From Takakia lepidozioides (lineage: Eukaryota; Streptophyta; Takakiopsida; Takakiales; Takakiaceae): DNA of 43,000 bases. Location: the NCBI GenBank assembly GCA_030704615.1, contig JAKLZA010000148.1, positions 1-43,000 of the forward strand. The letters are read 5' to 3'. The notes beneath the pieces were generated by a model. The model made no database searches, was not told where the DNA came from, and was given only the letters and a program-made list of their open reading frames with translations. Both the position numbers and the translations under genes were made by a program. Below, in pieces: positions 33,400-43,000 of this stretch. Numbering within the stretch: the first letter of the stretch is position 1; the number at the start of each line of letters is the position of its first letter.

Positions 33400-34830
33400 T
33401 GTTAATGAACCTTGTCTCCGGAATGCGGCCCCTGGTCTTTGCGCAATAACTGCCAACGGTATGCAGTCAGAAAGTGGGGGGCCGTCCGGATGATGACGGC
33501 TGAAGGGGAGAAGCCGGCACCGTGCCGTCACATTACTACCCCCGAATGGAAATTCGGCACCCAATATCCAACAGAGGAAGCCCGGATGAAGTCGCCTCGG
33601 GCGCAGAGGCCGGAGTGTGTGCGACAGAGAACATCGGATGGAGATTCGGCGCCGAATTTCCATCCGGGCCCCCCAAAGGGAGTCGTGTCGGGGGGTCAGG
33701 CCGAAAACTGGACGGCATAAAACATCCCCAGATGGAAAAACGGCGCCGAATTTCCATCCGGGGCGGTTCGGATGCAGTCGGGGAGGGGGGAGTGGCCGCA
33801 CTTGGCCGTCACATTCAACCCCCGGACGGAAATTCGGCACCGAATATCGAACAGGGGACGCCCGGATGAAGTCGCCTCGGGCAGAGGCCGGCGAGCGACA
33901 GAGAACATCCCCTGGATGGAGATTCGGCGCCGAATTTCCATCCGGGCCCCCCCAAAGGAAGTCTTGTCGGGGGGTCAGACCGAAAACTGGCCGACATAAA
34001 AATCCCAGATGGGAAAACGGCGCCGAATTTCAATTCGGGGCCGTTCCAATGCAGTCGGGAGGGGAGAGGTCGGCACCTGGCCGTCATATTTCAACCCCCG
34101 GGACGGAAATTCGGCACCGAATATCCAACAGAGCGGCGGAGAGGCGGCACCTCTCCGACAGAGACCATCCCCGGATGGAAATTCGGCGCGGCGCGGCGCC
34201 GAATTTCCATCCAGCAGGTAAGTGGCTGGAGGATCGCCGAATTTCGCCCGGTGCAGGGCGCCGAATGGCGCAATTTCCATAGGGATGAATGGAAATTCGG
34301 CGCCGAATGCCCGCGGCGCCGAATTTCCATCTAAGTCGGATCCCGGCGCCGAATTTCCATTCGGGCCAGGTGAATTACCAGCATGCCAGGTAATTCCAAT
34401 CGATGGGCACGAAGGTAATTGGGAATTACCTGCAGGAAGGTAATTCCCTGCACGAAGGTAATTCGAAATACATGGCGAATGGAAATTCGGCGCGAATGGC
34501 ACCGGCTGGATGGAAATTCGGCGAATTTCCATGGGAATTACCTGCCAGCCGGCCGGCGCCGAATTTCCGGAATTACCTGCGGATGGAAATTCGGCGCCGG
34601 CCGCTGGATGGAAATTCGCGCCGGATTTCCGCGGCCTTACCTGCGTGAGGGAAATTTCCGCGCCGCCCTACCATGGAAATCGGCGCCGGATTTCCATCAA
34701 TTACCTGCCATGGAATTCGGCGCCGGATGCTGCGGATTACCTGCAGGATGGAAATCCGGCGCCGGAATTCCATCGTGCAGCGCTCCGAATTACCTCTACG
34801 TTGGAAATTCCGGGACTGTTTACGTCGATT
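33400..34830. repeat. Central GGCGCC palindrome array between the divergent genes
   Basis: At least a dozen palindromic sites centred on GGCGCC, most with the half-site GGAAATTCGGC facing its reverse complement, are spread over 1.4 kb. Diverged 180–270-bp units (about 33500–34150) repeat the order GAAATTCGGCACC, GATTCGGCGCCGAATTTCC, ACGGCGCCGAATTTC. Beyond 34350 a second palindromic word, GGAATTACCTGC and its complement, is interspersed. The region separates the 5' ends of the transposase and methyltransferase genes, so promoters must lie in or near it. I can name no TATA box with confidence. Open frames here (MEIRRRISI-type) are translations of the repeat. Confidence 0.85.
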
Positions 34831-34835
34831 TTCAT

Positions 34836-35230
34836 GACATGGAGGGCTTCATCCGACATTTAATTGCGCAGTTGGGCAATAAATGTCGACGGCCGTCGGT
34901 TATTATTCGGGCTGGCGACGCATGGCTTCCTGGACACGTACCCTAAATCTCATGCTAATCTTGGCTTAACATGGTATTCCAGGCATGTACCCCAAAAAAG
35001 GAGATCTTTTTGGCTGGGACTTATGCCGCCTGAAGGGCGTGGCTCTCCTGAGAGAGACCTCACATCCAGACCGCGGCGGAAGTTGAAAGCTCTGTACTAC
35101 GGACGACGGCCAATCTCTCTCGCATGGCCAAACTGAAGCTCCAGCAGGAGATTCCAGTGTCTTGCTCACAACCTGCGCAACTGAAGCCGAGTACTCTCAG
35201 GCAAGCCACTTCTGCTTTCGGTTTGTTCGA
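34836..35230 (+). other. Possible 5' exons of the ParB–methyltransferase gene
   Basis: Two stretches look protein-coding: MEGFIRHLIAQLGNKCRRP… (34840–34944) and, in another frame, MYPKKGDLFGWDLCRLKG… (34985–35090). They are followed by a T-rich, intron-like stretch (35225–35557) ending in an AG. They may be 5' exons of the gene at 35611. The splice borders do not close in phase, so this is a low-confidence suggestion. Confidence 0.3.
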
Positions 35231-35610
35231 TTTTTTTTTTGCTTTCGCTTTGTTACGGCTTTGTTTTTGCATCTTCATCCTGGCTTTGCTGTATGAGTGA
35301 ACTTTAGATAGTTGAGTGAACCTTAGATTGTTTGCAATGCGTGTGCAAATCCGGCAGCTCTGGAGAAGGCTGCTTGTGCATGTCATTCTTAGGCAATGGT
35401 TGCATTTGTTTTCATTGTTGTTGCATGGCTCTCCATACTTCCTAAACTTGTTATGTTTTCATTTTTGCTACATGATTGTTGCTATGGTGGTTGCGCTGCT
35501 CGTTGCGATGCTGCTTTTTGCACCGATGTTGGTTTTCACGATTTTTGTCAATGACAGAGTGACGACGAGCCCGCACGCTGGTGGTATCATCGACAGCTCC
35601 AACTCATCGC

Positions 35611-38600
35611 ATGTTTGAATCGCCCAACTTGGGGCGAGAGGGCAAACTTAAACCTTTTGTTGGTGGACGGGAGGACTTGCAACGAGATTACGACAGAGTA
35701 GGCATTGGGGAGGTTGGTGCAGGCGGCATGGCAGGTGAAGGGCGTGAGGACATGAGGACAGCAGATCCGGCAATGGAGGTTGTTCATGCACATGCAGTAG
35801 GGCCCGCCCACGCAAAGAAAAAGAAGAAAGCTAAGCACATGCAATCCCCGGCGAGAGAGCAGTCACGGGCTGCGGAGGGGGAGTGAGCAGTGCGCGCGAG
35901 GGTGTCAGTTCGCCTCAATCAAAGGTGGTCGTCCTGGAGGGCTCCCCTGCTGCTAGCCCTAGTAAGAAACAGAAAGCCCGTGAGAGGGCAAAAGAGAGGG
36001 CAAAAGAACAGACGAGACAGAATGCTAGCCAGGAGGAAAGACAAAAGGCAGCTGAAGAGGCCAGGGGTGCCCAAATGACAGATGCCAATGTAAGCGAGGG
36101 ACGCACAGAGACGGTGGATCCCTCAAGACACCACAGAGAGGCAGTAGCACACCGGTTAGACCATCGCGGGCAAGAGCAGCCCCCGCAATTACCCATACGG
36201 TGGAGAGTGGAGGAGAGGAAAGAACACCTGAAAGAGCACGGATTGTGCAAGTTCGAGGTGAAGCCAGGGAGAGGGCAGTAGAGACGACGAGAGTGCTGGA
36301 GGTGGTTTCGCAGGTGGCTGACCCTGTTGAGGAGGACGACATGGAGGTTTCTGACCAGGATGACATCCTCCCGGACATCCCCAGGCCCCAAACCCGGAGC
36401 ATACAGGCTGGATTTGGCGGTCCTGGTGGGCTGCCGGAAAACCCCTCTGCAGCAGACGTCATGTCTGAGGCGGATATGAAGTTGGCCGCTGCCAAGATGT
36501 TGGAGGCAACCCACAGCAACATTGGCAGGGTGCTGGGGGGCATGGTGTACCCGGCCAAGCTTCGAATTCCCCCCTTTGCCGCTTGGTGTCATTGCAGGTG
36601 GTGAGACCTGCCCTCCCAGGCGATATCGACAAGCTGAAATTCTCTTTCCGGGATGGATATCGAATGGGGTCTGCCGCCTTTTACGTTTCCATTGAGAACG
36701 ACCACGGAGCTTCCCGTGCCCACACTTCCGATGAGGTGGACAAATGGGGTCCCCATTGGCAAACGCGAAATGAGGAGTTCGAGAGATCGATTGCTAGTGA
36801 TCCTCTTTTCCAGCACATGTCCGGTAAGATGTTCTACGTGTGGGACGGCAATCATCGCCTCCTGGCATGGATGGAGCACATTGCCCAAGCCCACCCCAAC
36901 GATCTCGATTGGCATTTCGCCGTCGATTGTGTTGTGCTGAAGGTTGCGGGGCCCAAAGATCGCAGTCTTCTCAAAGCTGCAATGGCCGACATCAACTCGT
37001 AAGCTACAACCCTCTCGCTTTTGGACTTTGAATATTGGAAGTCATTTCATTGCGAATCCTCATATATGATGAAAATTCCCATTTCAGTATTGTTTGATGG
37101 AAATGTGGCACTGCAGGTGACTGAGAATGCCTTCATTGCCACCAACTTGTCCCATATGCTCTTCCGAGTGAAGGATGTCGGGAAGCAGGGGGTGCAAGAG
37201 TTTGCCAATTCCCTCAGTGCCGACCTCCTGCGCAAGTCGGAGGCAAAGGCAGACAGAACCTGGTATAGGCTGAGCGTCGACGCCATGGTGGACTACATAT
37301 TCGGGTAAAGCTCCTGACAGTTTTGTTGAGCTAATTGTCTCTCCTCCCCCAATAGAAGAAATTGTGTTGAGCAGGATCTCTAATCTTATGTGCGCTTTTG
37401 ACAGACGAAAATACAGCAGGATTTGGCACATGCGCGGAGGTTCTACATGGAGTCAGAGGAGAAGAATCCAACCCTCCCGGAACTCGAATCGTATGTCAAA
37501 GCTGCGGAGGTGAGGGCCCGCATAAAGTACAAGTCGCGGATGGTAAAGTACGTGGCCATAGCTGATCCCGCCCTTGGTGCCGACTTTCTGGTGGAGGTGG
37601 GGAAGCACTACTCTCGCGCTCTGAAGCCCACGATGACATTGGAGAAGCTCCATCGTCTAGCCACATCCTGTGTGGATGCAACAGAAAAGGTGATACATTC
37701 TTAACCAAATTGTGGTGGCAACAACTCCTTTTTGTGGTGTTTGGCGCTTACGAATATGCTGGGTGGTTGGACAGACCCGGTGGCTCCAAATCTGGAATGG
37801 TTCCCAAAGTACCAGGGACATGTGGAGCTTCCCCAAACCGGACAAACTCTCTGACCCCACATTCGACATGTGGATGAACCGCATGACATGGTGGTTTCAG
37901 GTACTTCCCCACGCTTCGTTTGGGGCTTCTACTCTAGTAGGGGGTGGATTCATTGTATTTTTTGAGGAAAGCGATCTGATGGACAATCTCCACAGGTGAC
38001 GACGAATGCGCAAGAGCAGCTGGACACACAAGCACATCAGTTCAAGATGGAGATATCTCCTGCAGCAGAGAGCCTACGTGACTATGTGACGAGGTACTTT
38101 CTGCTCTACAAAACCAACCTATTCTTTCGGGAGATAGCAGATGCTCGCCGGAGCCACGAGTTCACCGACCAGCCGAACGCGGACAAAGCAGCAATGCGCC
38201 TTCTGTACAGGTACATACGCGCTGCCTTTCTTTCAAGTCCTGGCATTTCAGGATGTTAGAGGCCTAAGTGGTGTTAGGGAAAATGGCGCCGAATTTCCAG
38301 TCAGGGCTCCGAAAATGGCTAAGTCCCTAGACTGGCTGGCCCGGAACTGGAAATTCGGCGCCATTTTCCAGTTCCAGGCCCTATTGCCGTTCAGGGACTT
38401 AGCCATTTTCGGGCTAAGTCCCTAGGGCTGGCCCGGAACTGGAAATTCGGCGCCGTTTTCCAGTTCTAGGCCCTATTGCCGTCCAGGGACTTAGCCATTT
38501 TCGGGCTAAGTCCCTAGTGGCTGGCCCGAAGTGGAAATTCGGCGCCATTTCCAGTGGCCCTATTGCCGTCCAGGGACTTAGCCATTTTCGGCTAAGTCCC

Positions 38601-41229
38601 TAGGGTGGCTGGCCCGGAACTGGAAATTCGGCGCCGTTTTCCAGTTCTAGGCCCTATTGCCGTCCAGGGACTTAGCCATTTTCCCTAGGGTGGCTGGCCG
38701 GAAGTGGAAATTCGGCGCCGTTTTCCAGTTCCAGGCCGTATTGCCAGGGACTTAGCCATTTTCGGGCTAAGTCCCTATGGGTGGCCCTGAAGTGGAAATT
38801 CGGCGCCATATTCCAGTTGTAGGCCCTATTGCCGTTCAGGGATTAGCCATTTTCGGACCTCATTGTTTTTCATGAATGCAGGTACTGTAAGTTCTCCCTT
38901 TTGGAGAAAGGTCATCTGTCTTTCGAGCCACCATTCTTCCTGGCATGGAGGAACCCTGGGGCTGACTCCATGTACACTGACGATATTGTGAAGGAGTGGC
39001 ATCTGGAACATTTGCGTGATTGCCCTTGGTATGTGGACCTTCCGCCCGGCTCGCTCGACCCATCCGAGTTTCAATTGAAGCTGGATGCTGAATTCCGACG
39101 AAACCGGGCTCCGCTGCCTCCGTTGGGTGCAAAAGAGGCAAAAGCGCTTGCGAACTCCAGGAAAGCGGCAGAGCTTGCTCAGGCAGGAATTCAGAGAAAT
39201 TGCATGAGAAGAGTAAAGGTCAAAGGAAAAAGGACAAGGAAACAGGTGACTGCAGTAACACCCAAAAGAAGAAAACCATCGGGGCATCGGAGGAGGCGCA
39301 GGAGGGGACCCAAGAGAGTGACTCCGACGCCGATTTTGTTCAAGGTCCTGCGACTGCTGTTGCTCCTACCCAGTCACCGGTCGTCCGGGTTCCCAAGTCA
39401 GTTCGGAGTGGGACTGGCTCTGCCAAGAAGTTGGCATTTGAGGGCGAGCCTACACGGCGGTATTCGGCGGTGACGTTTACGCACAGGCCAAAGCTAGAAC
39501 CTCCAACCATCATCCAATGCGTCAATGAGAGCTTCCTTGACGCTCTCGCTGCCAGGGCGAAGAAGGTGGCACACAACAAGTCTCTGGCGGAGCAGAAGGG
39601 GAAAGCCAAGAAGAGGGCTGCCGGTACAGAGCCTAAAGACACCCCTGGTTTTGAAGCCATGATGGAATTCTTCACGGCTGTGAGCACGAATTGCAAGAGC
39701 ACTCGGGGGGGGGTTGAGGTGGAGAGAGCTTGCGACATGATTCTCCTCGACATTCCAGATGGGGAGCTGCTGGAGGGCCTGGATGGTGTGCCCACCTGGA
39801 ACAGGTTTACTGAGGACTACTGGAAAGCCGGGTTTGGGCTGGCGGGGATGCTTCTGGATGACGGTGGATGTGTGGTTGTCCTTGCCACGAGAGGGAAGAC
39901 CACAGAGAATGCGGTGGCAAGGTGGACACCGAAAAGTGTCACCCCGGTCCTCCTCAGAAAATGGTTCTGCATCAGTACGCAGGGGTTGCGAACAGAGGGC
40001 CAAAGTGTAAGTTATCAATCTATTGCATTCACTTCATATTGTGGTGTATGTTAAGTAGACCCTGGAATTGATCCCTTCTTTGTTGGATGTGCAGACATTG
40101 GTGTTTGAGGCATATTGCTTTGTGAAGAGAGGGTCTACGTTCAAATTCCGCAACGACGGTCGTCTTGTTGATGCCGCTGTGGACCCTGTAACCTACGATG
40201 TCCTCTACAACTATGTGCCCCACTCTAGTATGCCGAAGGACACAAAGACAGGCAAACCGTGGCGGTACAGCCGGACCCGGAGCCCTGCTTTCATCCAAAC
40301 CCTCATGGAGACGTGCTCGGATGTCCAAGGGCGGATTCTGGACCTCACATGCGGCACGGGTAAGCCTTCACGTGCTCAGTTTGTCCCCTGGCCCCATTGC
40401 AATTGCATGCCGCAAGCTATTAACCGCCCGCTTTGTTCCTCAGGTGCTTCAATGTGGGCAGGGACGTTGTCCGACAGGCATGTGTTCGCCTTCGAGCCAG
40501 ATACTGCCCTCCACAACTCGGAACTTGCAGCGGCTGAACGTCTGCCGAAAGAGGAAGAGGCATCCTCGGAGGATGAGGAAAAATCCGAGAAGGAGCAGGG
40601 GGAGGAAGTTGGGATCGAGGCCGAGGAGCCCCCGGTTTACGAGTGAGTGGTGGCATTGTAAGTTGCCTCCAGATTTTGTGAGGCACCTCCCTCCGCTCTC
40701 TTATTTCATTGAAAACCCTTTCTGGTTGTGCTGGTATTGACATTCTTCAAGTGGATTTGTTCTTACTGTAGGATGCCAAGTACTGCCGGAGGGACGTCTA
40801 CACCGGAGTTCATGGGCAGGAGGAACGTGCCTTTTTTTGCCAGGGGGATTTCATGCCTAGTCCAGAAAGGGAGTACATCCTTCCTACTTATGCTGCCCGG
40901 CTTGCTTCGGTGTCCATTAGGAGGTGTTCCGAACGTAGTCGTGTACAGCAGATTTTAGACGAGGCAAGCCTCAAGAAAATGAAGATGAGGGAGGAGGCAG
41001 CAGCTATAGAGCCCGTCGGGCTCGTAGATTTGTGTTGGATTCTGCTGAGGAAAGTGGGGGAGAAGACGCAGAAGATTCCCAGGAGGTGAGGTGGACAGTC
41101 CCCCAAGGAGAGGACGGGATTTTTGAGAGGCATAGTGGAACTGATGCATCACAGAGCTCGGAGGATGAGGGGGATGAGGGGGATGAGGAAGAAGGTGGGG
41201 CAAGTTCCTCGGAGGGTGTAGGAGAGTAG
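35611..41229 (+). CDS. ParB-like domain fused to N6/N4 amino-methyltransferase-like domain (multi-exon)
   Basis: Exons inferred from GT–AG borders: 35611–36540 (two frames), 36598–36998, 37117–37304, 37405–37689, 37775–37900, 37996–38210, 38882–40006, 40095–40359, 40444–40642, 40772–41229. The N-terminus is low-complexity with a basic KKKKKAKH run (possible nuclear signal). Next is a ParB/sulfiredoxin-fold-like domain: VRPALPGDIDKLKFSFRDGY, then FYVWDGNHRLLAW (DGNHR at 36844–36858, matching the ParB GxxR box). A helical middle follows. The methyltransferase part has the permuted order of PF01555-type enzymes: a motif-IV-like ILLDIPDG (39740–39763; canonical DPPY is here DIPD), GMLLDDGGCVVVLATRG, then motif I DLTCGTG (40341–40359 plus one base past the intron) and FAFEPD (about 40488–40505). 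The C-terminus is acidic. Bacterial and phage ParB–MTase fusions are known; the altered motif IV makes activity uncertain. Frameshifts near 35885, 36270, 36590, 39210 and 41000. Confidence 0.7.
38270..38870. repeat. Tandem array inside an intron of the ParB–methyltransferase gene
   Basis: Six units of 84–92 bp start GGAAATTCGGCGCC at 38349, 38441, 38533, 38622, 38706 and 38794. Each unit holds two inverted repeats: AGGGACTTAGCC with GGCTAAGTCCCT, and GGAACTGGAAA with TTTCCAGTTCC. The intron (38211–38881) has normal GT and AG ends, so the array may be removed by splicing. It shares its words with the blocks at 29150–29512 and, in part, 33400–34830. Confidence 0.88.
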
Positions 41230-41292
41230 TGCCCATTCCGGCTATGACAGTTAGAACACACTTGTATAGACGTGGCTTGCCACAAAATTTGC

Positions 41293-41298
41293 AATAAA
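41293..41298 (+). promoter_or_regulatory. Polyadenylation signal AATAAA
   Basis: A canonical AATAAA lies 64 bp after the stop codon of the ParB–methyltransferase gene and before the right terminus, so the transcript can end inside the element. Confidence 0.6.
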
Positions 41299-41389
41299 AT
41301 GTTGCATTTCAAGTCCACTGGTGCCACATTCCAACTTCACATGACCCTATTTCCGTGCCTCCTAACCCTATTTCCGTGGACTCACAATG

Positions 41390-41450
41390 GTCTGCTCATG
41401 CTTTTTTTTTTTCCGCTCATGCTCATGCCGCTCATGAAATAGCAGCCCCC
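41390..41450 (-). repeat. Right terminal inverted repeat with GCTCATG cluster
   Basis: Four GCTCATG words end in GCTCATGAAATAGCAG, the inverse of the left terminus. A run of 13 T separates the first word from the others. Confidence 0.65.
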
Positions 41451-41454
41451 CAAG

Positions 41455-41740
41455 CTAGGGGGGCGATTGTGTGGACTAGTGACTGCCATAGTGGGCAGCA
41501 TAGTGGCAGCCTAGTGACTGACTAGTTGTAGCCTAGTGGTTGGACTAGTGGCTGGACTGGTGGTGGACTAGTGGTATACTAGTGTGTGGTGTGCACATGT
41601 GTTGTGTGGTTTTGGACAGCAATGTAGTTGTGTAGCGATATGTATGCGCACGACAAAGACAAGCCCCCAAATTATGCAAACCCTAAATATATTTGTGAAG
41701 TTTTCTATGGGGAAGAACCATCCTCTCGCATGTCCCTTTC
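41455..41740. repeat. Degenerate CTAGTG-rich stretch
   Basis: GGACTAGTG/GCCTAGTG/GGCTGGACTGG words recur from about 41470 to 41590, then A/T-richer sequence. No gene is visible. It lies just outside the right terminus. Confidence 0.5.
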
Positions 41741-42092
41741 AGGGTAATTAGTCGATCTCGCATATTGTCTTACGCTCAAGACCAGACATCAAATATGCGA
41801 CTATCCATAGTTGTAGAAGATTTGTTGGAGGAGGGTTTTTTCTACTTTCCACACATGGCTCTTGCTCAAGAAAACGGAGAAGAAGCAAGTTATGACCTCG
41901 TCGACTTGTTGGGTTACAATGAGTTAGCCTAGCAAATGGTTGTTGACATACACGTCGTCTCTCTCCTCTAGTGACAATAGGTCCAATGTCAGGCTCCCAA
42001 TTGCCCTTCGTAACTGCAACCTTAAGTCCAGCAGACTTAGAGGTAGAGGACACGTCCCATGGTTGCTATGCCGCAACCTCTTGAGCAGTACT
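41741..42092. other. Unassigned stretch downstream of the C5-methyltransferase fragment
   Basis: A - strand open frame at 42053–41748 has no recognisable motif. It may be 3' untranslated or decayed retroelement sequence belonging with the methyltransferase fragment. Confidence 0.35.
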
Positions 42093-43000
42093 CTATGCCT
42101 GCTCAGTCAATGACAAGGCCTCATCCTGCCCCATCGTCTCATCCTTGAGGACCTCCTCAACCCGAGAAGAATCCCCAACCTCATCCATCACAGCCGCCTT
42201 GGCTGCCAACTCCCTCTGAACCTCGAGCACCTCCCACGTGTGCCATGGATGCATGCACCCCGTGGTCCTCACATGCTCGCCCCCACTCACTGCTTGTACC
42301 GTCTCGGTAGGCAGAGAGACCATCGAGGGAAGTGTGCTCCGCACTCTACGTTGCTCAGCCATAGCCAAGCTGATAATCCAGGTCAAGCAATTGAGATCCA
42401 TTGCTTGCCCCAACACTTGACGACGTGATGCCTCAGAAAGAGACGACACCGCCGTGGTACCAGTGGTAAAACCCATTGCCCGCTCACGCTCTTCAGCATT
42501 AGGCTCCACTAACTGCTGCAACTGAGCATCCCATAGGAGGCCAGGTCCACTATCCCGGAAAGCATGCGATCCTGGGAAGCTGAGCAGTGTAGGTAATGCT
42601 GCTCATGGACCCACCTTGTTGACCACTGTCAAAGGCAAACGGTCATCGTGTCTCACACGCTGAGACTGCCTCCCTGTGTCCAGAATGCTATCCACTGTGA
42701 GATGTGCTGGCCGCTGCACCCCATCAAATGCACGCTTGAGCAGTGCGGGTGGCATCAAGTTAGTCCACCATAGCCGTGGACGAGCCCGTGACCCCACTGT
42801 AGCTGCATCTAGCAACACTGCTGACCCAAGCCACGACCGGACTTGATGCACACTGGCCATCACCCTGGCCCGAGAATCGCCTATCAGTGGCACATTCTCC
42901 AAGATGTATGCTGGAGATATAGCTTGATGAAGCTGCAAGTGGCGCAAAACCCGCATCATCTCCCAAAACAGACCCGACCTCGAGTCTCGCAATCCATTGC
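42093..43000 (-). pseudogene. C-terminal half of a DNMT3-like C5-cytosine DNA methyltransferase
   Basis: Reading leftwards from the window end: RDSRSGLFWEMMRVL, then motif VI as PAYILENVPLIGDSRARV (ENV), motif VIII as VGSRARPRLWWTNLMP, a target-recognition-like stretch, then the motif IX/X region EERERAMGFTTGTTAVSSLS and RRQVLGQAMDLN. The pattern is closest to DNMT3-type catalytic domains (ENV…R-x-RY/LWWGN-like…ERxxxMGF). Motif I and the Pro-Cys catalytic motif IV should lie beyond 43000. An in-frame TGA at 42603–42605 splits the reading frame; the same frame continues AALPTLLSFPGSHAF after it, so it is probably a point nonsense mutation. Retrotransposon-borne C5 methyltransferases have been reported in charophytes and dinoflagellates, which is the likely setting. 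No pol sequence is visible to confirm it. Confidence 0.75.

Larger units (their letters stand above)
28925..41450. mobile_element. 12.5-kb MULE-type DNA element with transposase and ParB–methyltransferase genes
   Basis: The left end contains TTTGCTATTTCATGAGC (from 28927). The reverse complement of the right end contains GCTGCTATTTCATGAGC (to 41446). Both ends continue with several CATGAGC words. Between them lie a - strand Mutator-like transposase (29659–33242) and a + strand ParB–methyltransferase gene (35611–41229), divergently oriented. Their 3' ends lie about 730 and 220 bp from the termini. No other gene family is inside, so the two genes look like the element's own cargo. An apparently non-autonomous relative lies at 15131–15432, and a fragment of a second transposase copy at 1–1158. 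I do not see a clear target-site duplication. MULEs normally make 8–11-bp duplications, so the exact ends are uncertain by a few bases. Confidence 0.72.

Noticed and set aside
33394-34946. Arg/Ile/Gly-rich open frames on both strands (MEIRRRISI type)
   Set aside because: They translate the GGCGCC palindromes, and both strands give the same peptide, as expected for palindromic DNA.
35316-35618. Hydrophobic open frame resembling membrane segments
   Set aside because: T-rich, intron-like sequence ending in AG; no ATG at the start and no conservation evidence.
38270-38870. CRISPR-like regular repeats
   Set aside because: Units are tandem without unique spacers, lie in a eukaryotic intron and no cas gene is present.
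28388-41460. 12.5-kb element inserted into the LTR of copy B
   Set aside because: Sequence right of 41450 does not resume the LTR, so a simple insertion into that LTR is not supported.

Overview
The window looks like accessory DNA from a large, repeat-rich plant-lineage genome. Introns with canonical GT–AG borders, a polyadenylation signal, Ty3/gypsy elements with plant-type pol, and retroelement-linked DNA methyltransferases all point to a streptophyte. My best guess is a charophyte alga such as Chara; this is inference, not something the sequence proves. Almost everything recognisable is mobile DNA and I see no ordinary host gene.

Layout. (1) 1–1158: 5' part of a Mutator-like (MULE) transposase gene on the + strand, cut off by an LTR. 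(2) 1159–14563: a full-length Ty3/gypsy LTR retrotransposon (copy A) on the - strand. Reading leftwards it has 5' LTR, PBS, a leader ORF, gag with two zinc knuckles, protease, RT, RNase H, integrase, a minisatellite, two extra ORFs after pol, PPT and 3' LTR. (3) 14564–16435: debris, with a 300-bp MITE-like element and an inverted pol fragment that carries a tRNA-derived SINE-like insert. (4) 16436–28920: a second copy of the same retrotransposon (copy B), also on the - strand, with a shortened 5' LTR. (5) about 28925–41450: a 12.5-kb DNA element bounded by inverted CATGAGC-rich termini. It carries two divergently oriented genes: a MULE transposase (- strand, GCM1-like zinc domain, DDE core, SWIM finger) and a multi-intron gene (+ strand) encoding a ParB-like domain followed by an N6/N4-type amino-methyltransferase-like domain. 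Arrays of GGCGCC-centred palindromes lie in its left subterminal region, in the space between the two genes and in one intron. (6) 41451–43000: a degenerate CTAGTG-rich stretch, then the C-terminal half of a DNMT3-like C5-cytosine methyltransferase on the - strand with one in-frame stop.

The most interesting candidate is the 12.5-kb element. It appears to be a MULE that carries its own ParB–DNA-methyltransferase fusion gene and palindrome arrays that could be cis sites for one of its products. Two unrelated classes of DNA methyltransferase, amino-MTase-like and C5, therefore sit on mobile DNA within about 12 kb. All coding regions here contain single-base frameshifts, often in homopolymers, which may be real decay or uncorrected sequencing error. 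The same positions are often intact in a second copy in this window.
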